A stretch of 40,844 nucleotides of DNA from Sphingobium indicum BiD32 (GTDB taxonomy: Bacteria; Pseudomonadota; Alphaproteobacteria; Sphingomonadales; Sphingomonadaceae): NCBI RefSeq assembly GCF_000382885.1, contig NZ_CAVK010000152.1, positions 1-40,844 on the forward strand. Direction: 5' to 3'. The translations under genes were made by a program, and so were the position numbers. The first letter of the stretch is position 1. Every line of letters begins with the position of its first letter. Positions 22,181 to 29,419 of this stretch are shown here, piece by piece. The notes below the pieces were generated by a model, which was not told the DNA's origin, made no database searches, and saw nothing but the letters and a program-made list of their open reading frames with translations.

Positions 22181-24352
22181 CTAATAGTTGGACATGACGG
22201 CGATGCTGGGCGCATCGAGCGGTTTGCCCGCCGCCTTGAGCTTCGTCTCACGCGTCCGCAATGCGCCTTGTTCGGCGATCAGCCAGGCGTGGATAGCATC
22301 GACATCCTGCACCGACAGCAGATCGTCCCAGCGCGGCATACCGCCCGGCAACAGCAGGCCATCACGCACGATCGCGCCGAACATCTCATGGGTCGCAGGC
22401 TGCATCCGCCGCAGGTCGGGTGCGGTCGATCGCAACTGGTTGCTGTGGCAGATGGCGCAATTCTGGAAGAATAGCCCCTGCCCCTGCGCGATCATCGCGG
22501 GGGTGACGCCCGGCTTTTGCGCGGGCGGTGCGGAGGCGACCTCCAGCGGCGGCAGCGGATCGGGCTTTTTGACCGGCCCGCCATCCAGCTTGAACACCAG
22601 CAGGCGGTTGGCATTGCCATAGCGATAGGCCGCAGCATAGTCTGGCACATAGCTCCAGCCGCCACCGCCAAAGCCGGTCGCGACCGCGACATATTGCACG
22701 CCCTTGACCCGATAGGTCATCGGCGCGGCCATGATCGAGCTGCCGGTGTCGATCTCTTTCAGCAACTTGCCGGTGTCGGCGTCCCGCACGATCAGCTTGC
22801 CGCCGATCGTGCCGTGAAACACCAGTCCCGAAGCGGTGGCCAGAGTTCCCATCCGGTCCTGCCACCCCTGTGTCGGCACGGCCCATTTCGCCTTGCCGGT
22901 CAGCGGGTCGATCGCGCGCAGCTCGGAACTATAGGGCTTGTCCTTCACCCATTGCATTTCGGGCAGCTTTTCCACCTGATCGCGGATCGCAGCGGGCAGC
23001 GTCGGCAGCACCTGTTGCAACATCGGCGTGAAGATCAGGGTCGTCTGGACATTGAGCGCCCTGGCACGGCGGGCTTGTTCAGGCGTGCCGGGCGGCGGGC
23101 CGAACATGAGGTTGCCCATGTCCAGTACATGCGCAAAATAGAGTTTGCGCGTCGGATCATAGGCGGCGGGATACCAGTTGCGCGCGCCCGCCGAGGCTGG
23201 ATAGACGATGCGCGGCCCGTTCCAGTAATCGACATTTTCGGGCGCCATCTGCGCAACGCCGTCCTTGTCGAACCCCTTGGTCCAGTTGGTGCGAACGAGC
23301 GGATTGATCCGCAGCGGCTTGCCGGTTTCGCGGTCGATCACGAACAGATAGCCGTTCTTGGGCGAATGGAGGATGGCGGGGCGGATCTTTCCGTCCACCT
23401 CGACATCGGCCAGCACCATAGGCTGGGTCGCGGTAAAATCCCAGCTGTCGCCGGGCGTTTCCTGATAATGCCATTTGACTGCACCGGTCTTGCGATCGAG
23501 CGCGACGATGGAGGAGAGATAGAGATTGGTCCCGCCCTTGGGCGAGCGCGTCTTTATCGCATAGGGTCCGCCATTACCGACACCGATATAGACAGTGTCG
23601 AAGGCGGGATCATAGTTGATCGCATCCCACACCGTGCCGCCGCCGCCAATGTCCCAGCGGCTGTCCTTGTCCCAGCTTTTGAGCGCGGCATCGAGCGCCG
23701 GGTTTTCCTGTGGCCCCGCTGCAGGATCATGCGGCACCGTGAAGAAGCGCCACGCCTGTTTGCCATCGGCGATGCGATAGGCGGTGACATAGCCACGCGT
23801 GTCATATTCCGCGCCGGCATTGCCGATGATGACCAGATCGCCCGCCACTTCGGGCGCGCCCGTGCTGGTGTAGCCGCGTGTGTGATCCGTGACCGTATCG
23901 ACCTTCCACAGGATCGCGCCGCTCTTGGCATCCAGCGCATAGAGCATCCCGTCGAGCGCGCCGACCATCACCTTGCCGTCGGCCACGGCCACGCCGCGAT
24001 TGGCCTGGTCGCAACAGGCCGAGCGGTTGGCCTGCATGTCCACTTCCGGCTCGAAGGTCCAGAGCGACGCACCGGTCGCGGCGTCCAGCGCATAGACCCG
24101 GCCGAGATTGCCGCTGGTGTACATCACGCCATCGACCATCACCGGCGTGGCTTCCTGTACGCGACTGGTCCCCAGATCATGCGACCAGGCGAGACCCAGC
24201 CGCGCGATATTGCCCGCGTCGATATCGGTCAGCCGCGAAAAATGGCTGCCGCCGACATCACCGCCGGTGAAGGGCCAGTCGTCGCCTGCCCCGCCTTTGT
24301 CACCCGCCGCGCAACCCGCCAGCGCGAGCAAAGCCAGAATCGCGCCTCTCAC
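22181..24352 (-). CDS. PQQ-dependent quinohemoprotein alcohol dehydrogenase (lipoprotein)
   Basis: This periplasmic enzyme has an eight-bladed PQQ propeller fused to a C-terminal cytochrome c domain, oxidising alcohols and passing electrons to the respiratory chain. I start at GTG 24352, which overlaps the stop of the upstream gene (GTGA). The resulting 723 residues then begin with a short lipoprotein signal ending in LALAGC. Visible marks are the vicinal disulfide cysteines (SACCDQANRG), repeated W-motifs such as YALDAKSGAILW, and PGDSWDFTATQP near the catalytic Asp. The haem motif CAICH lies near residues 632-636, with a Met ligand in LPGGMPRW. It is the middle gene of a coupled three-gene operon with a QorB-like reductase and a GMC oxidoreductase. 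A lignin-type side-chain alcohol is the inferred substrate. Confidence 0.9.
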   Translation of the reverse strand: MRGAILALLALAGCAAGDKGGAGDDWPFTGGDVGGSHFSRLTDIDAGNIARLGLAWSHDLGTSRVQEATPVMVDGVMYTSGNLGRVYALDAATGASLWTFEPEVDMQANRSACCDQANRGVAVADGKVMVGALDGMLYALDAKSGAILWKVDTVTDHTRGYTSTGAPEVAGDLVIIGNAGAEYDTRGYVTAYRIADGKQAWRFFTVPHDPAAGPQENPALDAALKSWDKDSRWDIGGGGTVWDAINYDPAFDTVYIGVGNGGPYAIKTRSPKGGTNLYLSSIVALDRKTGAVKWHYQETPGDSWDFTATQPMVLADVEVDGKIRPAILHSPKNGYLFVIDRETGKPLRINPLVRTNWTKGFDKDGVAQMAPENVDYWNGPRIVYPASAGARNWYPAAYDPTRKLYFAHVLDMGNLMFGPPPGTPEQARRARALNVQTTLIFTPMLQQVLPTLPAAIRDQVEKLPEMQWVKDKPYSSELRAIDPLTGKAKWAVPTQGWQDRMGTLATASGLVFHGTIGGKLIVRDADTGKLLKEIDTGSSIMAAPMTYRVKGVQYVAVATGFGGGGWSYVPDYAAAYRYGNANRLLVFKLDGGPVKKPDPLPPLEVASAPPAQKPGVTPAMIAQGQGLFFQNCAICHSNQLRSTAPDLRRMQPATHEMFGAIVRDGLLLPGGMPRWDDLLSVQDVDAIHAWLIAEQGALRTRETKLKAAGKPLDAPSIAVMSNY

Positions 24353-25263
24353 AGCGGCCAACTCCCCTTGTGCGCCAGCATCACATCGTGCAGCGATTTG
24401 GGCTTCTGACCCGTGATCCGTTCGACGCAATCGGTCGCCTGGGCAAAATAGCCTTCGCGGATCGACTGGCCGAAAGTGACCATGTCATCGCTGGACCAGG
24501 GAATGGGGCCATCGGGCGCGATGTCGGACGCATGGCGGGGGATGCCGAGCGAATCGAAATAGGCAAACATCGCCTCGTCATCGACCGGTTCGACGACGAT
24601 CGGCTTGCCCGCAATGTCGCTGGCCATCGCCATCGCCTGCGGAATGGTGATGAGGTCCGGGCCGGTCAGCGTATAAGCCTTATTTTCGTGACCCGGCTGG
24701 GTCAGCACACCCACGGCGGTGGCGACGCAATCGTCACGGCTGACGAAGGCGACCGGGCCGTCGGCGCAATTGTCGGGCTTGGTCCCGGCGATCAGCGCGG
24801 GGATGACCATCGCGGCGGCGACCGCTTCGGCATATTGGCTGTCGCGCAAATGGGTCCAGGCCGCGCCCGACGCCTCGATGATTTCCTCGGTCGCGCGATG
24901 ATCATGTTTGACGATGGCGGGATTGCCCGGTTCGTCGGCGGCAATGATCGAGGTATAGACGATGTGGCGCACCCCTTGGCCGACCGCCGCCTCCACCGCA
25001 TTGCGATGCTGGCCGACGCGGGTGCCGACGCGGGCGGTGCTGATCAGCAGCATCCGTTCGCCCCCTTCCATGGCGGCGGGAAGGGTCGCGGGATCATCGA
25101 AATCGGCGAAGCGGACGTCGGCGCCCTTGGCGGCAAAGTCGGCTAACTTAGCAGGAGTGCGCGATAGCAGGATCACGTCCTGCGGCGCGACCTTGTCCAG
25201 CAGCAGGGCTGCGGCGGCGCGACCAAATGCGCCGGAAGCCCCTGAAATGATGATCTTTCCCAT
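24349..25263 (-). CDS. NAD(P)-binding reductase of the NmrA/QorB type
   Basis: This is an atypical short-chain dehydrogenase with 304 residues. The N-terminal glycine-rich motif is ISGASGAFGRAA (residues 6-17). The segment VGTRVGQHRNAVEAAVGQG followed by YTSIIAAD matches the QorB (quinone oxidoreductase 2) branch of the NmrA family. The wider family also includes plant and bacterial benzylic-ether reductases such as pinoresinol reductase PinZ, so reductive opening of a lignin-type ether is a second possibility. It is the first gene of the operon with the quinohemoprotein and GMC enzymes, with a GTGA junction to the next gene. It is transcribed divergently from the NTF2-like gene, and both promoters overlap one shared palindrome. 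The ribosome site GAGAGGG lies 6 bases before the ATG. Confidence 0.82.
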   Translation of the reverse strand: MGKIIISGASGAFGRAAAALLLDKVAPQDVILLSRTPAKLADFAAKGADVRFADFDDPATLPAAMEGGERMLLISTARVGTRVGQHRNAVEAAVGQGVRHIVYTSIIAADEPGNPAIVKHDHRATEEIIEASGAAWTHLRDSQYAEAVAAAMVIPALIAGTKPDNCADGPVAFVSRDDCVATAVGVLTQPGHENKAYTLTGPDLITIPQAMAMASDIAGKPIVVEPVDDEAMFAYFDSLGIPRHASDIAPDGPIPWSSDDMVTFGQSIREGYFAQATDCVERITGQKPKSLHDVMLAHKGSWPL

Positions 25264-25294
25264 GCACCCTCTCGCCTATCATTCTTATCGCCAG

Positions 25295-25331
25295 TTGCGC
25301 ATAATAGTAACGAATGTTATTGTTGCGTCAA
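25295..25331. promoter_or_regulatory. Face-to-face promoters sharing one palindromic operator
   Basis: The palindrome variant TAACGAATGTTA lies at 25308-25319. On the plus strand TTGCGC (25295-25300) and TATTGT (25318-25323) with a 17-base spacer could drive the NTF2-like gene. On the minus strand TTGACG (25326-25331) and TATTAT (25301-25306) with a 19-base spacer could drive the reductase operon. One bound repressor would silence both. The flanks TAATAGTAACGAATGTTA repeat almost exactly upstream of the dioxygenase. Confidence 0.78.
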
Positions 25332-25358
25332 GAGAGTGAAAACAGGAGAGTGACCATC

Positions 25359-25856
25359 ATGCCAAGCCTGCCCATCGAGGACCGGATCGCGCTACAGGAT
25401 CTGATCGCCGCATATAGCTGGGCGCTGGATACCGGCGATGTCGATGCGCTGGTCGCCTGCTTCACGCCCGATGCGCGCATGGTGGAGGAGGTGTTCGACG
25501 AACCCGACATCTGGGAAGGGCATGAGGGGATTCGCGGGATTGCCGAACATTATCGCAACGCGCCGGGCTTTCCGGGTCGCCAGCATCATGTGACCCAGGT
25601 TCAATATATGCCGCAGGAGGATGGCAGCTGCACCATGCGGTCCTTCGCCTTCGTCACGGAATGTGAGGGCGAGCCGCCCTATCTGCTACGCTTTACAGGC
25701 TGGTATGACGATCATGCGGTCAAGGGCGAGGACGGCCAGTGGCGTTTCCGCCGCCGCACCGTGCGGCTGTGGGACGGGCAAGTGCTGAGCAAATTCCCCG
25801 GTCGGGGCGAATGGGTGCCGCGCAAGCGGCCGGAGTCGCTGATCATCAGGCGGTAG
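25359..25856 (+). CDS. NTF2/SnoaL-like protein of the lignin module
   Basis: This small alpha+beta-barrel protein of the NTF2-like superfamily has 165 residues. The usual beginning IALQDLIAAYSWALDTGDVDALVACFTPDA (about 9-40) is followed by a pocket-lining beta sheet (HHVTQVQYMP, RSFAFVTEC, RFTGWYDDH). Members of this fold include lyases, isomerases and hydratases as well as non-catalytic proteins. In sphingomonads the cofactor-free deformylating lyase LdpA/LsdE, which makes lignostilbene from a diarylpropane, also belongs to this superfamily, though I cannot show closer kinship here. The gene shares an operator with the dioxygenase regulon, suggesting it acts upstream of C=C cleavage. The start ATG has AGGAG about 11 bases upstream. 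It is a single-gene unit followed by a hairpin. Confidence 0.82.
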   Translation: MPSLPIEDRIALQDLIAAYSWALDTGDVDALVACFTPDARMVEEVFDEPDIWEGHEGIRGIAEHYRNAPGFPGRQHHVTQVQYMPQEDGSCTMRSFAFVTECEGEPPYLLRFTGWYDDHAVKGEDGQWRFRRRTVRLWDGQVLSKFPGRGEWVPRKRPESLIIRR

Positions 25857-25921
25857 CAGGCTGATTAGCTGGGGTGAGCATCAGGCCAACCCGTCGATCG
25901 GACGACAGCCCCCACCCCCAG

Positions 25922-25948
25922 CCCCTCCCCTGAAGGGGAGGGGAGTTT
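25922..25948 (+). terminator. GC-rich hairpin after the NTF2-like gene
   Basis: CCCCTCCCC and GGGGAGGGG form a perfect 9-base stem with loop TGAA, followed by AGTTT. It lies between the convergent NTF2-like gene and the Tat-exported protein gene and probably acts as a terminator. The T run is short, so the confidence is moderate. Confidence 0.6.
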
Positions 25949-26466
25949 CAAGGGCGGACCAGCACCCAGCTGAGCGCTGGTTCCGCTGCTCCCGTGACCG
26001 GGGCAATTTCGCACCGGTCCACCCCGCCCAGCGCCAGTTCGGCGAAGGCTTCAGGCCAGCGTGCGCCTGCAAGGCGCGCCAGCGTGGCAATGGTTGCGCC
26101 ATCGGGCGCGCAGATCGGCACCATGACGCCGACGGCGCGATGCAGGACCAGCGCGACGCGGCGATAGCCTGCTTCTGCCGCAATCTCGCCGATCAGCAGT
26201 TCATCGCTGCGCCGGGTGATGCCGAACAGCGCGCTGGGTTCGTCGGTCAGCAGACCGCGCACCTGCCGCACCCGGTCACCCTCCAGCGCCAGCGACGCAG
26301 CCCCCAGCGCACCCGCCCGCGCGGCAAAGCGCTGTCCTGCGCCAAGGCCGGGATCATGCAGCAGTAACGCCCCGCCGGTCCGCGCAGCCATCGCGCCGCC
26401 CGATCCTGCCAGAGCGGACGCCACCGCAGCGCTCGCCAGAAAGCCGCGCCGTGTCACGATGGTCAT
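25948..26466 (-). CDS. Small Tat-exported protein of unknown function in the flavocytochrome operon
   Basis: I do not recognise this family. The 172 residues begin with a clear twin-arginine signal (TRRGFLASAAVASALAG), so the protein is probably folded in the cytoplasm and exported. The mature part is alanine- and leucine-rich and has no cysteines forming a haem motif and no obvious copper site. It contains stretches such as LLIGEIAAEAGYRRVALVLH and VMVPICAPDGATIATLARL. The ATG overlaps the cytochrome c stop (ATGA), so it is the last gene of an SDR, flavoprotein, cytochrome, Tat-protein operon. In the Pseudomonas eugenol hydroxylase locus an azurin gene accompanies the flavocytochrome. This protein is not an azurin by its sequence, but it could play a partner or assembly role. 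Confidence 0.72.
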   Translation of the reverse strand: MTIVTRRGFLASAAVASALAGSGGAMAARTGGALLLHDPGLGAGQRFAARAGALGAASLALEGDRVRQVRGLLTDEPSALFGITRRSDELLIGEIAAEAGYRRVALVLHRAVGVMVPICAPDGATIATLARLAGARWPEAFAELALGGVDRCEIAPVTGAAEPALSWVLVRP

Positions 26467-26876
26467 TGCCCCGCCTCCCCGGCCCGCGCCAGATGCCGGG
26501 CGATCAGGTCCATGTCCGCATCGCTCAGTTCGCCGCGTGGGATGGCAGGCATGTTGCCGATACCCATACGCGCGGCCTGCACGACATAATCGACCGTCAG
26601 GTCGGTGCGCTTTTCGAGCAGCGGTTGCTCCGTCCGGCGCGCCAGCAGTCCGGTCCCCATCCCGCCCGGCCCGTGGCACATGGCGCATTTTTCCAGATAA
26701 AGCCGTTCGCCCGGTCCCGCCTGGGGCCGAGACGAGAGGGTTTCAGGCGCTGGCAAGGGAGGCGGTCCCTTGGCAGCCTGCGCCGGAGCCGGAGCGTTTT
26801 CACTCGCCCGGCCGCACGCTGCCCCGGCCAGCACCAAAGCGGACGCTGCCAGCGCGATCCATCCCCGCCGCCTCAT
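26463..26876 (-). CDS. Exported monohaem cytochrome c, electron acceptor of the VAO-type flavoprotein
   Basis: The 137 residues start with an export signal (WIALAASALVLAGAAC); the cysteine could be a lipidation site, but the lipobox is not canonical. A Pro/Ala-rich linker follows, then a class I cytochrome c domain. The domain has the haem motif CAMCH (about residues 64-68) and a likely axial methionine in GIGNMPAIPRGELSD. It overlaps the flavoprotein gene upstream by four bases (ATGA) and the Tat-protein gene downstream by four bases. This pairing is the layout of eugenol hydroxylase (EhyA with EhyB) and 4-cresol dehydrogenase (PchC with PchF). In these systems the cytochrome takes electrons from the flavin. 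Confidence 0.88.
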   Translation of the reverse strand: MRRRGWIALAASALVLAGAACGRASENAPAPAQAAKGPPPLPAPETLSSRPQAGPGERLYLEKCAMCHGPGGMGTGLLARRTEQPLLEKRTDLTVDYVVQAARMGIGNMPAIPRGELSDADMDLIARHLARAGEAGQ

Positions 26877-28405
26877 GCCCGGCCTCCTGCTTTGCGGGTG
26901 GGCCAGATGCCGCTCTTGCCCGGCGCGATCACACCGTTGGGATCGAGCGCGTCCTTGACCTTGCGGTTGATCTGCCAGAGCGCCCCCTTGTTGAAATCAT
27001 AGGTGCCGGCGACCGCATCCATATAGTCGAGATGGGTGCGATATTCGCCATAGCCCTGGGCCTTGGCATCGGTGATCAATTGCTTGAGGAAGGGATCGAC
27101 CCGGCCCATCAGCGCGGGATCATCCTTGTTGATCAGCACGGCGTTGACGTTGATGAGATGGCGTTCGCCGAACGCAAAGCTGGCCTGATAGTCCATGCCA
27201 AATTCCTTGTAGCGGGCATAGGTGCGCTGGAACTGCGCCATCGCCGCCGCGCCCGATTGCGGCAATATGGGCGAGAAGCCGACATGGCCGCCGCGTCCGC
27301 CGTGCCAGTTGGCGTTCTGCATCGGCATGGTCAGCGGCGTGCCGGTCCAGCCGCTCGCCTCCATCGGTTCGCCCGCCTTCCATGTCGTCGGGCGCATCGC
27401 CATGGGTTTCAATGCGCCCATCGCCTGTTCCAGCACCGCATAGGCCGCCTTGTTCACCGACTCGCGACCATAGAGGCGCAGGCTGACGCCCCACCAGCCG
27501 ACATTGAATTTCTTGCGGATCGCCGCGATCACAACATCGGCCAGCGCGCCGGGCTTGTCGGTCCACTGGTCGCGCGTCGTCACCACGGCGGCGGCGCGCA
27601 GCCAGTTGCCGATGGTGGGCGACTGCTGCAACAGCCCTTCCCGTCGCAACGGGGCGATGGCGTCGATCAGCGGACCCAAATCCTCCGGCCGGTCAAATTC
27701 CAGATCCATGCCCATCAGCGATTCGGGCGCAGGCATCAGCCACAGGCCCATTTTGGTGACGATGCCGAAATTGGACTGGACGAACATCTGGTCCCAACTG
27801 GGACCAAAGCCGAAGCGATAGAGCTGCCACGTCGGTGCGCCGTCCAGCGCGCCCATGCCGGTGCGCACGACCAGCCCATCGGCCATTACCGCTTCGATAC
27901 CGCAGATGCGCGCCGCATGTTCGCCATAGGGGGTATAGCCGACGCCCCGGTCGAGCGCATTGCCGACGACCGATCCCCAGCTGTTGCCCGGCACCGACAG
28001 CCAATGCTTCATGCCCCTGGACTTCAGGAAATCATAAAGATCGTAGAAGCCGACCCCCGGCTCCAGCAGCACCGTGCCGTTCGCCTCGTCATAGTCGATC
28101 TTCTTCATCCGGCTCATGTCTAGCACGACCGATCCCGCCAGCAGTGGGGCGGAGCCGCCATAGCCCAGATTCTTGCCCCGGCTGATCGGCCAGAGCGACA
28201 GGCCGCGTTCCGCCGCGACCCGGACGATCGCCTGCACCTGCTCCACCGTGGCGGGGGCGACCGCACCGGCGGGGTGATGCAGCGCATCGTCGATGGCAAA
28301 CTTGTCCTGATAGGCAAGCTGGTCCGCCTCGTCGAAAAACACATGATCCTTGCCGACGATCGCGGCGAAGGCGGCGATGGTGGCGGGCGGGAGGGGTTGG
28401 GCCAT
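26873..28405 (-). CDS. VAO/4-cresol-dehydrogenase-family flavoprotein (eugenol hydroxylase-like)
   Basis: This 510-residue FAD enzyme oxidises 4-alkyl- or 4-allylphenols at the carbon next to the ring through a quinone-methide intermediate. The PP-loop FAD site is PISRGKNLGYGGS (73-85). Asp152 in LDRGVGYTPYGEH corresponds to the catalytic Asp170 of vanillyl-alcohol oxidase. His374 in GGHVGFSP is at the position of the histidine that binds FAD covalently in VAO. Tyr455-Arg456 in GEYRTH match the phenolate-binding pair. The C terminus LDPNGVIAPGKSGIWP is typical of the family. The directly linked cytochrome gene points to a dehydrogenase/hydroxylase rather than an oxidase. It lies 32 bases after the SDR gene. 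Candidate substrates are eugenol, alkylguaiacols or vanillyl-type alcohols. Confidence 0.9.
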   Translation of the reverse strand: MAQPLPPATIAAFAAIVGKDHVFFDEADQLAYQDKFAIDDALHHPAGAVAPATVEQVQAIVRVAAERGLSLWPISRGKNLGYGGSAPLLAGSVVLDMSRMKKIDYDEANGTVLLEPGVGFYDLYDFLKSRGMKHWLSVPGNSWGSVVGNALDRGVGYTPYGEHAARICGIEAVMADGLVVRTGMGALDGAPTWQLYRFGFGPSWDQMFVQSNFGIVTKMGLWLMPAPESLMGMDLEFDRPEDLGPLIDAIAPLRREGLLQQSPTIGNWLRAAAVVTTRDQWTDKPGALADVVIAAIRKKFNVGWWGVSLRLYGRESVNKAAYAVLEQAMGALKPMAMRPTTWKAGEPMEASGWTGTPLTMPMQNANWHGGRGGHVGFSPILPQSGAAAMAQFQRTYARYKEFGMDYQASFAFGERHLINVNAVLINKDDPALMGRVDPFLKQLITDAKAQGYGEYRTHLDYMDAVAGTYDFNKGALWQINRKVKDALDPNGVIAPGKSGIWPTRKAGGRA

Positions 28406-28437
28406 GCTGCTAATATGCCTTGTGCTTGGAAAGGGGT

Positions 28438-29205
28438 TCAGGCCGCCGCCGTCCAGCGGGTGCGCGCCGGGGGACGTGCGCCGCCGTCGAGCCGCAGCAC
28501 TTCGGCGTTGATCATCGGGCTGCGGATCAGGAACATCGCGGCGTCGGCAAATTCCTGCGCGGTGCCAGCGCGGCGGGGAAATTCCATCCCGTCGATCAGC
28601 TCATCAACCAACGCGCTTGGCATATGTGCCGTCATCGGCGTGGCAAAAAAGCCCGGCGCTATCCCGACGCAGCGGATCGCATGGCGCGACAGGTCGCGCG
28701 CCCAAATCAGCGTCAGTGCAGCCAACGCCGCCTTCGACGCGCCATAAGCGCCCATCCCCTCCTGCCCCTCGAACGAGGCGATCGAGCAGGCATTGAGGAT
28801 GACGCCGCGTTCGCCATCCGCGCCGTCGGGCGCATTGGCGATCATGGCGTGGGCGACATGGGCAGTGACGGCGAGCGCGCCGATCAGGTTGACGTCGATC
28901 ACCTGACGAAAAGCGGCAACGTCGCCCGGACCGGCGGGCGTTGCAATGGGACCAATGCCGCCGATGCCCGCCATATTGGCCAGGATAGCGATCGGGCCAT
29001 GGCGATCTACAATGGCGGTAATAATGGCTGCAAGGGCCGCTTCATCGGTGATGTCGCACGGGATCGACTCGATGTCTGTCAGTGTGGCCAGCTGCCGGTC
29101 CAGCACCACGACCCGCGCTCCGGCGTCGCGCAGGGCCAGCGCCACCGCTTCGCCCAGGCCCGATGCGCCGCCGGTCACGAGCGCCACTGTGCCCTTCACA
29201 TCCAT
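28438..29205 (-). CDS. Short-chain dehydrogenase/reductase, 3-hydroxyacyl-CoA dehydrogenase-like
   Basis: This is a classical NAD(P)-dependent SDR with 255 residues. The cofactor motif TGGASGLG is at residues 11-18, NMAG at 77-80, the catalytic serine near 141, and YGASK gives Tyr154 and Lys158. The sequence resembles type-2 3-hydroxyacyl-CoA dehydrogenases (HSD17B10-like), which share the GGASGLGEA beginning. It leads the operon with the VAO-type flavoprotein, cytochrome c and Tat protein, so it may oxidise the alcohol made by the flavoprotein, such as coniferyl alcohol. Alternatively it may act on a CoA-bound beta-hydroxy acid. It is divergent from the Ech homologue. Its promoter carries a perfect copy of the shared palindrome. 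Confidence 0.85.
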   Translation of the reverse strand: MDVKGTVALVTGGASGLGEAVALALRDAGARVVVLDRQLATLTDIESIPCDITDEAALAAIITAIVDRHGPIAILANMAGIGGIGPIATPAGPGDVAAFRQVIDVNLIGALAVTAHVAHAMIANAPDGADGERGVILNACSIASFEGQEGMGAYGASKAALAALTLIWARDLSRHAIRCVGIAPGFFATPMTAHMPSALVDELIDGMEFPRRAGTAQEFADAAMFLIRSPMINAEVLRLDGGARPPARTRWTAAA

Positions 29206-29241
29206 CTCGCCTCACTCCGCCGGTCGTGCCGGCATTTTTAA

Positions 29242-29281
29242 TAACGATCGTTATCATCTAACGGGGCGATGGCGTTGTCAA
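29242..29281 (-). promoter_or_regulatory. Promoter and palindromic operator of the SDR-flavocytochrome operon
   Basis: On the minus strand TTGACA (29276-29281) and GATGAT (29253-29258) with a 17-base spacer form a candidate promoter. The perfect palindrome TAACGATCGTTA at 29242-29253 overlaps the end of the -10 and the expected start site. Its near edge is 36 bases from the start codon, the same as in the dioxygenase promoter. Confidence 0.75.
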
Positions 29282-29419
29282 GCCAACGCTATGTCCAGCA
29301 TTTGACGCCATCATAAAATTCACTTGCCAATTCCGCCTCCGATATTGTATCCCTAGCATACATATTCGGTGAGGCCGCCCCCGGCCCGCCTGTCACAAGA
29401 CCAGCCAGGGAGCAGGATG

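Noticed and set aside
22517..24409. 630-codon open frame on the plus strand
   Set aside because: It lies wholly opposite the quinohemoprotein gene, has shadow composition and no recognisable motif.
26216..28123. 635-codon open frame on the plus strand
   Set aside because: It is antisense to the flavoprotein, cytochrome and Tat-protein genes, which have clear motifs and overlapping start/stop junctions.
29346..29362. TGTAT-N7-ATACA inverted repeat before the Ech homologue
   Set aside because: The arms are only 5 bases and AT-rich; it may be part of a promoter, but the symmetry could be chance.
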